DNA from: Paralvinella palmiformis | Lineage: Eukaryota > Annelida > Polychaeta > Terebellida > Alvinellidae | Reading direction: 5' to 3' | Length of the DNA stretch: 64,000 nucleotides | NCBI GenBank assembly: GCA_025642065.1 | Contig: JAODUP010000006.1 | Span: forward strand, 1,426,001-1,490,000 | Part shown: positions 25,695 through 64,000 of the stretch, one piece after another | Layout: every line of letters begins with the position of its first letter | How positions within the stretch are numbered: the stretch's first letter is position 1 | Made by a program: the position numbers and the translations under genes | The notes under the pieces: model-generated | The model's database searches: none | Seen by the model: only the letters and a program-made list of their open reading frames with translations | Told to the model about the DNA's origin: nothing

Positions 25695-26830
25695 TTACAA
25701 GTCTAGTTTCACTGGGGCTCTGAAAAAGCGACCACTGCGCAATATGTTTGGAGTGTTACCATGGTTACCAGTTCTAGATCCAGCTGGTTTTGGTGTACCT
25801 GGAATGGGTGGTTGAACTGGCTTCTTCACACTTTGTGCTTGGGGATGAGATTCTATGGCTTTTCCCATAGATTGAGTTTCAAGCACAGGGTGTGGAGAAA
25901 CGTTAGGTGGTGGCAGTGGGTTCTGATATTCCATCATACCTGACGACATTGGAGTAGAATGTTCCGGTGCTTTATAGGTTGACAGGAGATATTCCTATTC
26001 AGTCTGTATCATCTTCCACGACATTCAACCACATATGATCTTGGTGCTTTATGATGAGATACCACTGCTTGGACCCTGTAAGTGGAACCATCGTTATTGG
26101 GTCATGAGAAAGTAATACAGGTAAGTCTGGGCCTGCCTTGTTATCACAGTAGTGGCGTTGCTTTTATTTTTGCCTTCCAACTGTTGTCTCACTTTATAAA
26201 TGTCATATGACTGCGGCTTCAGTAAATCTCGTGATATCGGCAGTTTGTTTCTGAGTCGGCAGCTCATGAGGAGCTGTGCTGATGAGATTTTACAGCTCTC
26301 TAGTGGCGTTGTGCGGCAATAAAGAAGTGCATGGAGTTTGTCCTTACCCTTTGTCCACAGTCTTTTCACTGTCTGAACTGCGCGCTCAGCTTCGCGATTG
26401 GATTGTGCCTAATGTGGTGATGACGATATATGTTTAATTTGGTTGTCCTGACTGAACTGTGTGAATTTCCTCGTAGAATATTGTGGACCATTGTCACTCC
26501 GGAGTTTCCATGGAATTCCATGACGAATCATTTGCACTTTTGAGCTTCAATTGTAGTAGCACTGCTTAAGTCACCCAGCATATCCACTTCGTTGTATTTT
26601 GAGAAGTAATCTACAGTTAGTATGTAGCGTTTACCTTCATAATCAACAACGAGCCCATAAACCCACCTTCTGGCTTGAAATCAGTCATCAAATCGATACA
26701 CTGGTAAATGACTGTCCGCCATGCAATGCTTGCCAGAGAAATGCTGCGTGTAACCAAAGCACTAGAGGTACCATGGATAGAAGTCGCAACCGACCTTAGT
26801 TCGTTCCCTCAAACAAAGTTTTAAATTGAT
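25695..26830 (-). mobile_element. Ty3/Gypsy pol 3' fragment (integrase and C-terminus)
   Basis: Minus strand: YILTVDYFSKYNEVDML (integrase core), VKRLWTKGKDKLHALLYCRT, TPLESCKISSAQLLMSCRLR, NKLPISRDLLKPQSYD, then a Pro-rich tail ending LRSGRFFRAPVKLDL and a stop. This is the integrase and tail of a K02A2.6-type Gypsy element. No LTR seen; several stops. Confidence 0.82.
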
Positions 26831-28142
26831 TTTCTGCCCACTTCTGACCATGTAACGTCTGACAACAACAACAACAACAACAACAGTGTCCGGTAATACT
26901 AACTGACACAAATATATGTGGTTTATTCCTTAAAATACAGTGTATCGAATATCGACTATATCGGTTTTCAATGATCGATGTTTATAGCTTTATATTCATT
27001 TTCAACGGTTACAAAACAAATTAACGACGCAAAATAAGATAATAATGAATATTATATTGCCACGACCTTCATTTATGCCTTAATAGGCCGTAAATAGAAT
27101 TCAAAAGGTACACACCAATCTAACGCTTGTTGTGGACCGTAGCCGGTTGTCGGCGGCACAGGTGGACTTGTTGCAACTAATTCTTCACAGTCTATTCTAA
27201 CTCTTTGCGAGTGGTTCAAATCTGCATGGCTTGATATCCCTGAGAAGGTCAAAGCTTTCGTTGGAATCTGACATTTTGTCTGTCAACTGGTCAGGACGCT
27301 TGTAAACAGAACTGTAGCACTACGTGATGTTTGGCAAAGATGACGTGAAACGATCATCCCTAGAGAATTTAGTACACACTGGGAATGTCTCGTGAAAGTT
27401 TCGGGAATTAAGGATTTAGGGAACAATTTAATGGAAATATGATAGCTTGTGGTTAAAATTGTTTCGAGTGTGGTAGCACATCTGATAGGGAATAAAATAA
27501 TTGTTTGCTACGTTATATTTACTTCGAAATATGAAATTCTTTTCCAGTGACCTGTAATATCGCGTTTAGCTGCTAAAAGTAGATAGTGTATTTTCTTTCG
27601 ACATATTAAGATTACTTGTTCTAAAAGCCTTTTTTTATTATGCCACAGAAACATAATTTATCGAAATTAACATAAACTACAACACATTATTTACAGCCAA
27701 CAGTTTAAGTCCCCTGAAATAGATAATAGGGACTTTGGAGTCCATCTAAGCCGTTAAGCTATGATCCATCTATTTGGGTTCAGCTAATCCGTTGTTAACA
27801 TCGATATATCGGTTACAATTTTGTGTTTTTCCCAAATCATGACTTCTGCAGAAATAAACCCCGCAAATATGAAGAACGAAAAACTGCAGGGACCACAAAA
27901 TGAATTTAAGTGTACTATTAAAACACTTAACATTTTCCTGATATGGTGTTTAAAAGTTTGACATTACCTTGTGATACGACCTTATTATACTTCAAAGCTG
28001 TGTGATTGTAATCTAAATGAATACATAAGTAGTTTCTTGTACATTTCACACTACAAAACAAGATCCCGTTTCACGCATTCAAAGTACATAGTGGAACAGC
28101 GCCCCACTCTATCTAAGCTATCTGATCCCCAAAGTATATTCA

Positions 28143-28562
28143 GTCAGAATCCGTTAATCCAACAAGGTTTGTCACATTATAATATGTCGGATAAACGAGA
28201 ATGTGTGCATCGTGTGTCTGTGTGTATGGTCGAGGATGATTGTAACTGTGATTGGTTACGATATAGTAATTATCATGGGTGGGCAGGTTAATGAACTATT
28301 ACTGACAAAATGTTGGTGTGTCTTGCATGACTGAACTAGTGGAAATATTTGGCAACATTTTCGTGTTGTCAGATTATTGAGGTCATTTTACATTGAAATG
28401 TCACATTCTGTTGGCGAAATGAAGTGTCGGAGTCTGAACGCAGAACACAATTTTGTCGGATTAAAGAGTCATTTATAATGGAGCTAAATCCATCACAGGG
28501 GATAACGTGTCGGAGATGGATTTGTCGGATAAACGATGTTCGGATTAACGGATTCTAACTGT
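28143..28562. mobile_element. Pogo/Tigger-like MITE
   Basis: The left end cagtcagaatccgttaatcc and the reversed right end cagttagaatccgttaatcc match at 19 of 20 bases, with gtcggataaacg repeated just inside both ends. About 420 bp, no coding. The cag.t..aatccgttaatcc end and a TA beside the right end fit TA-targeting Tc1/mariner-pogo elements. Confidence 0.6.
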
Positions 28563-28824
28563 ACCAGTGAATCTTGTTCGCATTTGAAGATGCCAAAACA
28601 TATATAGCAATATGCGGAGAGAAATATTTCCAAACATCAGCTCGCAGGCCGTGAAACGAGTTCCCTATTAACAATAGATTATCACAGATCCGGAACATTG
28701 ACGTTTAAAGTTAAAATGGCAGGAATATTCCGGTATTATCGCTCAGCAGACCCCCTATAAATCCCACAATGCAAAGCGCGGCTGGTTTGTTTTGGGTTTT
28801 TGACGTCATCCTGCTTCAGGCTTG

Positions 28825-28905
28825 TTGAAAGATGAAACACTCTTCAGAGATCCCTTGGCGTGTTTTCGACTTAGGTTACACAATGAACGCACTCTAACCC
28901 CCTTG
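28825..28905 (-). repeat. SINE family 1, head fragment
   Basis: gaaagatgaaacactcttca and a degenerate tRNA-like head ending ctctaacccc. Confidence 0.4.
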
Positions 28906-30479
28906 CGACGAAAAACTTGATAGAATATAGCTTCAAATATAAAGTTTCTGACTTTAGATATAACGAAAACAGATCAATTTGTAGTGCAAATTAGTGTTAT
29001 TTCATTAATCACTTAATGGTGCTAAAGTTTCTTGTTAGCTGTCTGGCTGCGCAACTGACATTAAATCATCTTTAATGCTCTAGAAGAAGGATTTTGTATA
29101 ACACATCACCATGATTCATCACCACTCGATTACCGATCCTGATGACTACATGATCTATTAGTCGTCGTTAATAATATGGCAGAACAATCCTATTTGGACC
29201 CAGCAATTGGGATCAAATGTTCAAAATCAATCATTCTCATAAGATATTACTCAATATTCAATGATGAAAACGTACACTATTGTATTTTTACACGTTCTTG
29301 CTCAACTAATTTAGTTTTATACTGCCAATGAGGTCTACTCAAGTTATAAATATTTTGTGGATAAGAAACAACAACGACAACTGTTGGATCTACGTTCAGA
29401 TATGCTCAATATCAATTCACTCAAGTGACACAGCATGGAATTATATATCTTTATTTGAAACGGGAGATTGACTAAAATATACAAAAATGTAAATAAGAAT
29501 AAATGCAAGTGTAAATAATTAACAAGCTTCACATTTCAATAACTAATAAAACATTATGATTGGAACAATATATAGATATATTTACTGCACATCAGATTTG
29601 TACATGTCATTTTTAGCTCTTTAAACATTTAATTCACAAACGAAAATACATTTGGAGAAACGCTTAACAAGTTATAATTTGATATTAACAATATTATAAT
29701 ATAGCTCTGTATCATAAATCCAACATTTTTGATAAATTCAAATCTGACCCGGTGAAAACCGATCTCTCAAGTTTCCCACCATTGCTGTTCTGCAAGTCAT
29801 GCAGGGGGTGTACAATTTACCACACAATCCAAAACACACTAAACAAAAAAACGATCATGGTGATAAATACAAATAATTCATAACCATAATTCATTACAAC
29901 AATAACAATGACAACGACAACAGCACCAACAACAAAGCAGTGTATTAGTATATTTAGTCACCTAACCACACAACAACATCAACTTCAGTAGATTACGATT
30001 ACAACGTTTACAGTTACATGTATGGATTACAAATATAAAACGTTCATCTAGCCATGATATCTCTATAGTTTATGATGTCTCTTTATACCTTATATAAGTT
30101 ATAAAGAGTACAGTTTATGAAGTCTATAAATGCACCATTCTGCGTGTTACAAAGTAAACATAAATCTGTCTATGTGTCTGTCTGTCTCTGCGTGTGTGTG
30201 GAAACCATTGACCTAAAAGAAAACTAGACCGAGCAATCAGTGGTGTTTGACCAAACAGCGCCGACTTCTGGTAGGTGAAAAAGCAGCGTTGAAGCGGCTG
30301 CGCTTCGAGTTATGAACCTACGAATACGGACATTTATTGTGATGTGTGCATTATAATTTTGTGTGTGCAGACAATCTGTATTATTCCTCTCCTATTATGT
30401 GCCATGAAATATTTAAATATCGGTTTATGCAAGTCCGTAGATCTAGTTTAGTTGGAATCAAAGGCCAGAGATAGGCCAG

Positions 30480-30840
30480 GGGTTGTCGTACAGGCTAAAC
30501 AGAATAACAGTTAAGCTTAATTTCCCGCCCAAAACCCCTTGTTGAAGTTTGGGGTAGGAACCCCTGGCTGTCGCCTATTGGGCACAGCCACCTGGTGTTG
30601 GCTACTGTTGTTGTGATGAATGGCGTACTATGCAATGTTTGGCATGGTGGAACCTCAGTTTAGTATAGAAGTCAATTTCGGAGGAGAAAAAACCTTACCA
30701 GTTGCCTGGTTGGACTAAAACCTCCTCCTACTATAATGTCGCGGCCGGGAACCTCCGGCCTCCCGAACAGCACGGATTATGGGTACGGGGGCCCAAGCTC
30801 TTATCCACTAGTCCATAGGGGCGGTCTGATCTGTCCTTGG
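30480..30840 (-). mobile_element. 3' UTR of the RNase-H LINE with a tRNA-like segment
   Basis: The ORF stop falls inside tggactagtgg, which fits an A box. The rest of the segment matches the second copy at 62.6-62.93 kb, where the B-box-like ggttcagatcc is kept. In this copy the B box is partly deleted. Confidence 0.65.
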
Positions 30841-31692
30841 TATGTGTAGGGATCTTTCTGGAGAAGTGGAGTTATGATGTCTGGAAGAAATGTTGATTTC
30901 CTTATGAGCAACGCCGCTAGGTGGCGGTCTGGAAGTTTGTGGTCTTCCGGGCGGAGATGACCTTTAAGTGATCTTCGGTGCTTCGGGTAGGCTGGGCAGT
31001 TCAGCAGATAATGTACCGGATCGTACACTTGTTGACAGTGCCGGCATAGTGTTTCGGGTGACGGGCCGGTAAAGTTTCTTGTGTATACCCAGAAACGCAG
31101 TCTTCTGAGCTGGGTATCGACCAATCTGTTGTTAAGGATATTATGGCCAACTACAGTGGTCTTCTGGTACCAATCCTTTGATGCCGATGTGTAGTCTGTG
31201 TAGATCGATTCCAGTCGATTGGAGATGAATCTGTCAACAAGATAGTTGAATGTGCCTGGGGTATGTTCGGCATATTCGATGACGTCTAGGCTCGTGGCTT
31301 CGTTAGCTAGTTTATCGGCTCGGTCGTTGCCCTCAAGGTTAATGTGGCTAGGAACCCAGTGGAGTATTACTTGGATTCCCCGCTGCTTGAGGGCTGATGC
31401 CGTGGTGTATATTTCTGTGATGATTTCCGGGTAGGTGTGGAAATTGGCTGTGGTGATGATGGTTAGCGCTCCCATAGAGTCCGAATGGATGATGACTCTT
31501 TCGTGGATAGTCCGTCTCGATATCCATATTAGTGCTGCTTTGATTGCGTGCAGCTCGGCTAAGGTAATCGGGGTGTGGTTTGGGATTCTGCCTCTTAGCT
31601 CTTCGTCTTTTTCTTTGATGAAGCAGGCCCAGGCTGTAGTTCCGTTATCTTGGGAACTGGCGTCGGTGTAGATGTTGAGCCAAAACCCCCCA
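30801..31692 (-). mobile_element. 5'-truncated LINE with intact RNase H domain ORF
   Basis: An open frame from just after a TAA at 31695 to the stop near 30801. It carries an RNase H fold with WLNIYTDAS (D), LAELHAIKAAL (E), VIIHSDSMGAL (D) and WVPSHINLEGNDRADKLANE (H/D), then a C-terminal CRHC...HYLLNCP zinc-knuckle-like region. Known from I/R1/Jockey-type non-LTR elements with a C-terminal RNase H. About 296 codons without a break, so a recent insertion. No ATG at its start; it is cut at the 5' end. Confidence 0.88.
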
Positions 31693-31729
31693 TTTTAACA
31701 GCTATTTTAAATGTGTTCTTTATATTTAC

Positions 31730-31929
31730 CGATGAAAAGACATCCCGTTTGTATTACTTCCACGACCACGGCTTATGCAACCATCGATACAACAATAATT
31801 CACCACGTTTATAAACCTGATTTTTTCAGTCTGCGTTCCTATTTCCTCGACCGGAAGTTGGAACCTGTTTGCCATCAAATCGGCGGCCATGTTCGGTCTA
31901 GTTTTCTTTTGGTCAATGGTGGAAACCAT
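31730..31929 (-). CDS. Probable THAP-domain first exon
   Basis: Reads VNYCCIDGCISRGRG then NGMSFHR and meets a GTAAAT donor (phase 2). THAP zinc fingers (C2CH DNA-binding) typically begin VNxCxVxGCxxR and continue SFHRFP. The frame is open upstream with internal Met codons but no ATG directly before VNYCC, so the start is uncertain. Downstream exons with W and the C-x2-H half were not found; an RNase-H LINE sits about 30 nt past the donor. Confidence 0.42.
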
Positions 31930-32284
31930 CGCATTGCGCGGGCTTTTTTAATGAGCAGACGACAGCGTCAATTTAGTTGTCGAGCAGTTATAGTGACTAA
32001 GTGCAGCGTACACACAAAGTTAAAACGTAGTCGGACAAGAAATGCATTTAAGCGCTTAGATAGGACACAAGTGTAGGTGTATTTTGTATTTCGAACATTA
32101 ATGTTATATTCTAACGCCGTACTGTTCTTCAAGAATATTCCATATTAATATTAAGGCTTATGGCGTCAAATACGTATTAATGATATGTATGAAGTTTTTA
32201 GGACACTATATTGATTAACAATTGAATTAAAAGGATCACACTAGTACATGTACAACTGATTTCCAGTACAGCTATCCTCCATCC

Positions 32285-32612
32285 TACATCATTAATTGGT
32301 TCCCAAAGTCATGGCCTAAAGTTTTTTTTAAATAACCGAACGTAATGGCTTAAAATACCTTAAAATGCGTTTCGATCTAAATATTTTACTGTATATACAT
32401 TTTTAGTGTTTAAATGTGTTTTATTGTATTTTATTTTGTTTAGGTTACTTTATCTTTCATTGTTAATGATTCATTTCACGTCCTTTTATTATGACGTAAG
32501 TGACATAGCTGAGTGATGTAACGTCGGATGTGATGACGTTCGCTGAATTGAAGTGGCGTAAAGGCGAATTTGACGTCGGCCAAAATGATGTAAAGCGGGG
32601 TATTACTGTATA
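32285..32612 (-). repeat. Dispersed repeat R1, copy A
   Basis: On the minus strand it starts tacagtaataccccgcttta and matches the repeat at 43556 over about 330 bp, including acgtgaaat...attaacaatg and gcattttaag. Sharp shared end suggests a MITE. Confidence 0.55.
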
Positions 32613-35278
32613 TTATTTATCATTAGTACGTCAATATAACATTCGCCTTATTTCATTAATCACCCGAGTTTATAATATATTATTTTATCTCTGTGTCATT
32701 ATATGGAATTGTATTCTAGTGAGCCACATACATTACTCAAAACAGTCATTACACGATCCTGGTTCGATGTGAGAAGTACGTTTTTCAGTCAGAAGTTTAC
32801 AAAAGATTGTTACTTTCCCTCAGAAAATGTTGACACCAGTAGCTCACTGAATACATTCGGACAGAGTTTGGTGATATGAGCAGTACAAGACACCACAGCA
32901 CAAAACTGAGTATTCAAATATATTAACACCAAATCCAACAGTTATTGTGACTAAATATTCGTATATGATATCAATGTATCAAGCATTAAGAAAGAATATG
33001 TCGTGTCATAATAATATAAAAAATAGACAGTAAACACAAATTCATGAACTGATCATCTTTGTTGTCTATGTCTATTTTTTAAAACTCTACTTTTCTGTGA
33101 TACTGACAATGTAATAATGCTCAAAGCAACTTGAAATAAACACCTAATTCTGTTTACTTTTCTATTTTCACAAAAACCAAATATATAAAATAAGACACGT
33201 TAATGTAATTTAAATGTACTGTGAAATATAACTACAGGAAACATAAATATTACTTGATTTTAACTAAACTAATTACTCGCACTAAGAACTTAGTAATTTG
33301 TTTGCAATTGTGTATAGCAAACTAATTTAGATCTCTAGGAAACTTGTATTAGCTATCAAGACTCTGGCTAAAGGTTCATGTTTTTGTTGAATGTTTATTT
33401 CTTTGGTGTTGTAAAGTGCATTGCCATTCAGCCTCATATCAAAATATATGACTTAAATTGAACATTTATTGTCCAACACACACAACAGTTCGCTGGTCGC
33501 CATTACGTCCTGTCCAACCCTTCCTCTCCAGCCTCACTGCCTAACTCCCACAATCCCCAGGGTGCGGTTACAAGATCATCATTATATACCCATTCCAGTT
33601 GCATGAGAGGGTGCTATATTGCCCCATATTGCAATATACATAACTTCATAACATTTGGTATCGACCAAAATATTTTTCGCTTTAAGTTAGTTAGTTAGTC
33701 CAAGGAGGGGGGGGGGGGAGTATGAACATATAGTAGTAATATCTTTTATTGTAATTAAATAAAAATAATATGAAGTTTGTTTATGGAGATCTTTATTTAT
33801 TCGCACGTTATCTTAGCGTGTGAATAACTCGGATGAGAATTTATTTTCGAATTTATGTCCTATCTATAACTGTTCCTTCTATCACGAAGTTCATTATTAT
33901 ATGGTTTTAAACCACACTGTCTGTTAGTGGGACTAGTTTGGTGTATGGAATGCTGCTTCACACCATTCAAATGTCATGCTGTGTAGAATATATCTCTATT
34001 ATATATTCCTAAGCAGAAAGGTTTGGCTTCTTCCTGTCACCTTTAAGTATATAATATTTTGTTTAGTTACGCGTAATACAGAGTTCCAATTTCAAGAATC
34101 CTCGCGTTCAAGGAATATGTTTGTCAGTCAATCAGCAAAGAAGTTGATGAATGTCAAAACCATTCCATTGTTCCTCGTATCACCTTTCATCCAGAATAAC
34201 AATGTTATGCTAATTATGATATAAATAGTAATTCAGGTTTTTATTAAGTGATTTATTACCTTTGATCTAACATAAATCATTAATACAAAATGCTATGAAA
34301 ACATAAAAACTTGTGGACACTGATTTATATAGTGTAGGTTTAAAAATACCAAATAACAAATTTGCTCACAACAAATGATACGCTTATAATGATTTAGCAA
34401 CACCATACATAGTTAAATTAATTTTATAATAACAATAATTTAAAGTGATAAGCAATACAAATCTACAACAGGGTAGGAATATTATTCATAAACTCCTGAT
34501 AAGCGAATTATCAAGCGCTGAGAGTGATCTTATGAAATAAAACAAAGTACCGTATATCACAGAATATCACCAATGAATAAATTTCAACCATTTACTAGGA
34601 ACACTTGTTTCATTAGATGATTAAAACATGTTTTATCGATTATAACGAAGAAGGACCTGCTATCTCATTTACGCTCGTTCATATTTCTCATGGATCTGAA
34701 GATTGTTGGTTTTTTGTACAATAATTATATGTCATTACATCAGGTCTGACCCAATGGATAGTTATTTTCGTGGTTGGGTGTGACTTGCTATATTTTTTAA
34801 TTCCATCCATATGAGTGTAAGAATTGACAGGTTTCCCGTGGTAGTTGATACAAACTTTCATTACACTGATGGACTAACGTTTAGCACTTTAGACCATTAT
34901 CTCCGACTGGCAGATCGGTTTATTCATTTATACTACCTAGTTATTATGTTCCCTTTTTATACAATTATCACTGACATGACACCGCATTGTTTGCCAAATT
35001 CCTACTATTCACAAAAACATAGGTACACCAAATAACATTATTAGTGTCACGAGTGGACAAAGTCGTACCGATTTTATGAAAACCTTTAAATGAAATAAAT
35101 CGCTGATGTGCTATTAACAAATTGAACAATAAATACAATTAAAATTCGTATTGATTTTGCTGAACATCATCATAGCACGTGATGGCACGTTATGCTAATA
35201 TTCTCACACATTATGCCGTATAATTCTGGTTCGTTGACCTTTGCTTTGGTCTTTGGAAAGGTCATCATCTGTGGTAGT
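32613..35278. other. Intergenic DNA downstream of the channel gene
   Basis: AT-rich, no exon or repeat recognised beyond a G-run at 33708 and a possible AATAAA on the minus strand at 34919-34924. Confidence 0.4.
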
Positions 35279-62107
<26,829 letters not shown>

Positions 62108-62166
62108 CTGAAGGTTAAATGTCAATAGGATTGCATTTAACGAACTGTTATGTTCACAGAGAATAA

Positions 62167-62170
<4 letters not shown>

Positions 62171-62202
<32 letters not shown>
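62171..62202. repeat. (TA)n array
   Basis: 16 units, 64 bp upstream of channel exon 1. Confidence 0.95.
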
Positions 62203-62206
<4 letters not shown>

Positions 62207-62344
62207 TATCATGATTACATGCGGCATCAGCCATGATGACGATGATCTCAATAAGTAATACCATTTTTTATCGCAGCTCACTAAGGAAGCCCTTATATAA
62301 CCGAATAATAGACTAATAGTTAAATAACATTATAATTCAATCGA

Positions 62345-62497
62345 GACTGCAGCGCCATTTACCATAGTCAGCCACCCACGATGTTGCGAGCCAAGAAATT
62401 AATCTCTGGAAACGTTTCGACCTCTTGCTGGGATCGAACCTGTGACCCTTGGAACCAAGTGCCAGGTGGTTAACCGCTACACCATCGGAGTTCACTT
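62345..62497 (-). repeat. tRNA-derived SINE, family 3
   Basis: On the minus strand: tggtgtagcggttaacc (perfect A box), 33 bases, caggttcgatcccag (perfect B box), then a body with gtcgaaacgtttccagagat. Lacks a folded 3' acceptor end, so a SINE and not a tRNA gene. Confidence 0.75.
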
Positions 62498-62544
62498 TAA
62501 CTTGTTTGTGTTTCGGGAACAATCCTCAGTGTGTTATCACTTTT

Positions 62545-63105
62545 ATAACTGGACCACCTCCCAACTAACCGTACTTAGACCTTTGATCTACGTCTAATGC
62601 CTACGTTTGTCACTTGATTACTGAAGTTTGAAGTTGGGGGTAGAGACCCTGACTGTCACCTATTGGGCTCAGCCACCTGGTGTTGATTTATGTTATCATG
62701 ATGATGGAAATTGTTTAACGTGGTGGCACCTCAGTTTATTATAAATGTCATGATACGATCGCGGGAGAAAAACCTTGCCAGTTGCCTGGATGGATGAAAA
62801 ACTCCTCCTATTATAATGTCACGGCCGGGATCTGAACCTCCGGCCTCCCGCACAGCATGAAACATGGGTACGGAAGTCCCACGCTCTTACCCACTAGTCC
62901 ATAGGGGCGGTCTGATCTGTCATTATTGTTGTTGTTGGTGTGACTAAGGGTCTTTCTGGACAAATGGGGTTAAGATGTCTGGTATGAATGTTGATTTAAT
63001 TATGAGCAATGCTGCTAGGTGATGGTCTGGAAGTTGGGGGGGGTGACTTTTAGTATTCTTCAGTGCTGCGGATAGGCTGGGCAGCTGCGCAGATCATCCA
63101 CTTGA
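62545..63105 (-). mobile_element. Second, decayed copy of the RNase-H LINE 3' end
   Basis: PDHHLAALLIIKSTFIPDIL and TPFVQKDP match the C-terminus of the 30.8-kb RNase-H ORF. The following roughly 330 bp repeat its 3' UTR, including a tRNA-like block at about 62830-62912 with A box tggactagtgg and B box ggttcagatcc. Confidence 0.8.
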
Positions 63106-63184
63106 TTGCTGATAGAATATCCAAAGTTCGCAGTTTATCATACACCACAATATCATTTGAAGTATCATATTGGTTGTTGTATTT

Positions 63185-63430
63185 TCGAGTGCGTTGGAAT
63201 GACTGACAATTGAAATTCCAAACATCTTATTTCGTTATAGCCAGCGTGATTTATATTGATTTAATGTTGCTGGAACCGAAAATCCACTTCGCTTTAAGCA
63301 AGTTTTTGTTGTAAATATTTCGTTACATCTCAGTTTGGAAGTGAATGGACACTTGGCCGGACCAGGTAACCACTTCGAAATAAGATACCATTTTGTTATA
63401 TCCTAGTTATTTATAACCAACTGTATGTTG
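63185..63430 (-). repeat. Dispersed repeat R2, copy B
   Basis: Reverse copy of 38212-38462. Both end in cagtca.tccaacg on one side and agttggttataaataact on the other. Confidence 0.6.
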
Positions 63431-63499
63431 TATTTCAACAGTAAACAAAATTATGGACATACCTCAGCATCGGCATCAGTCATATAAGGAAATGAACAC

Positions 63500-64000
63500 A
63501 TTCTTAATGAAGTACATTAAAATATTAGTTGTTTTAACATTGCGAACACTTGCATCTAATTGGTTCCATAATTTAACACCGATAATACTAATTGGCATTA
63601 ACTTTCTCTTCGTCTTATAAAATGTGATATTAAAATTTCCCTTTTACTAGACCTAATGCCATACTGTTTCTGTGATGAGCATTTGTTTTGTAGATTGATA
63701 GGTAACATGTTATTTTTGGCTTTATAGATTATAATCAAGGTTTTTAATTCGGCAATATATAAAAATATCAAACATTTATATTGAACAAACAATGGATGGG
63801 TATGATCTAAATAACTAGCTTTGGCAATATTACGGATTGCCTTCTTTTGCAATAGCTTCAATGTATGTAATTGAGAATTGTAAGTATTTCCCCATATCTC
63901 ACATACCTAACTTAAGTAGGGAAGTATTAATGAACAGTATAACAAGTGGTTGTTTTCAAGCATGTTTTTTTTGTTGATATTCAGAGATAATTTGTTAACT
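63500..64000 (-). mobile_element. LINE RT C-terminal fragment, runs off window
   Basis: Minus strand: LLQKKAIRNIAKASYLDHTH, PLFVQYKCL, KTLIIIYKAKNNMLPINLQN, GIRSSKRE. This is the post-RT region of CR1/Jockey-like LINEs (LQKRAIR...THPLF...NLLP). The rest lies right of the window. Confidence 0.75.

Larger units (their letters stand above)
26831..30479. other. Intergenic DNA
   Basis: (CAA)n at 26860-26885, the MITE at 28.14-28.56 kb, a SINE head at 28.83 kb. No exon recognised. Confidence 0.4.

Noticed and set aside
31711..32076. 121-codon plus-strand ORF
   Set aside because: Antisense to the THAP-like exon and compositionally plain; the THAP Cys pattern is on the other strand.
62397..62497. 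tRNA gene
   Set aside because: A and B boxes are perfect, but acceptor and anticodon stems do not pair in the expected positions by eye, and a SINE-like body follows.

Overview
This is a eukaryotic (metazoan) window. It is AT-rich, its genes are split by many GT-AG introns, and it is full of microsatellites, tRNA-derived SINEs, degraded LINEs (CR1/L2-like, RTE, an RNase-H type), a Ty3/Gypsy fragment and MITE-like repeats. The mix suggests a marine lophotrochozoan, most likely a mollusc. That assignment is inference and cannot be settled here.

Left part (1-20 kb): the 5' half of a minus-strand gene that looks like a Rab11-family interacting protein 3/4 (nuf-type). Five in-phase exons run from 17079 down to 4905: two EF-hands, then an acidic Ser-rich linker. 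The rest of the gene lies left of the window. A tiny possible alternative first exon sits near 19.79 kb. Middle (20-35 kb): mostly mobile-element debris, including a nest of L2-like, RTE and Gypsy pieces at 22.1-26.8 kb, a pogo-like MITE at 28.1 kb, an RNase-H LINE with a tRNA-like 3' segment at 30.5-31.7 kb, and a probable THAP-domain first exon at 31.73 kb.

Right part (35.3-62.1 kb): one very large minus-strand gene, the main find. I assembled 39 exons by hand. They begin with a DEG/ENaC (ASIC/degenerin) TM1 and FPAVTVCN motif and end with a DEG/ENaC TM2 carrying a GGS selectivity-filter motif and a stop. Between them, where the ectodomain finger would be, lie a PAN/apple domain, about seven MAM domains, a kringle, an LDL-receptor class A domain and two CUB domains. 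After these the normal channel ectodomain resumes (CxWxG, TFN, LP-PWGNC, SYTQSKC, CGC). A further insert of about 525 mostly helical residues sits in the thumb region before TM2. About 7.65 kb of coding sequence (about 2550 residues) is visible, against 500-800 residues for ordinary family members. The cytoplasmic N-terminus lies beyond 62107, probably outside the window. Most junctions agree in phase. Several single-base frame breaks remain, which mean either assembly indels or a decaying gene.

Introns of this gene hold a roughly 2.1 kb element with 340-bp inverted repeats around a coding remnant (49.1-51.2 kb), a TA-bounded element (39.86-41.39 kb), a 72-bp minisatellite that copies an exon/intron junction, and many long TA, CA and trinucleotide arrays.
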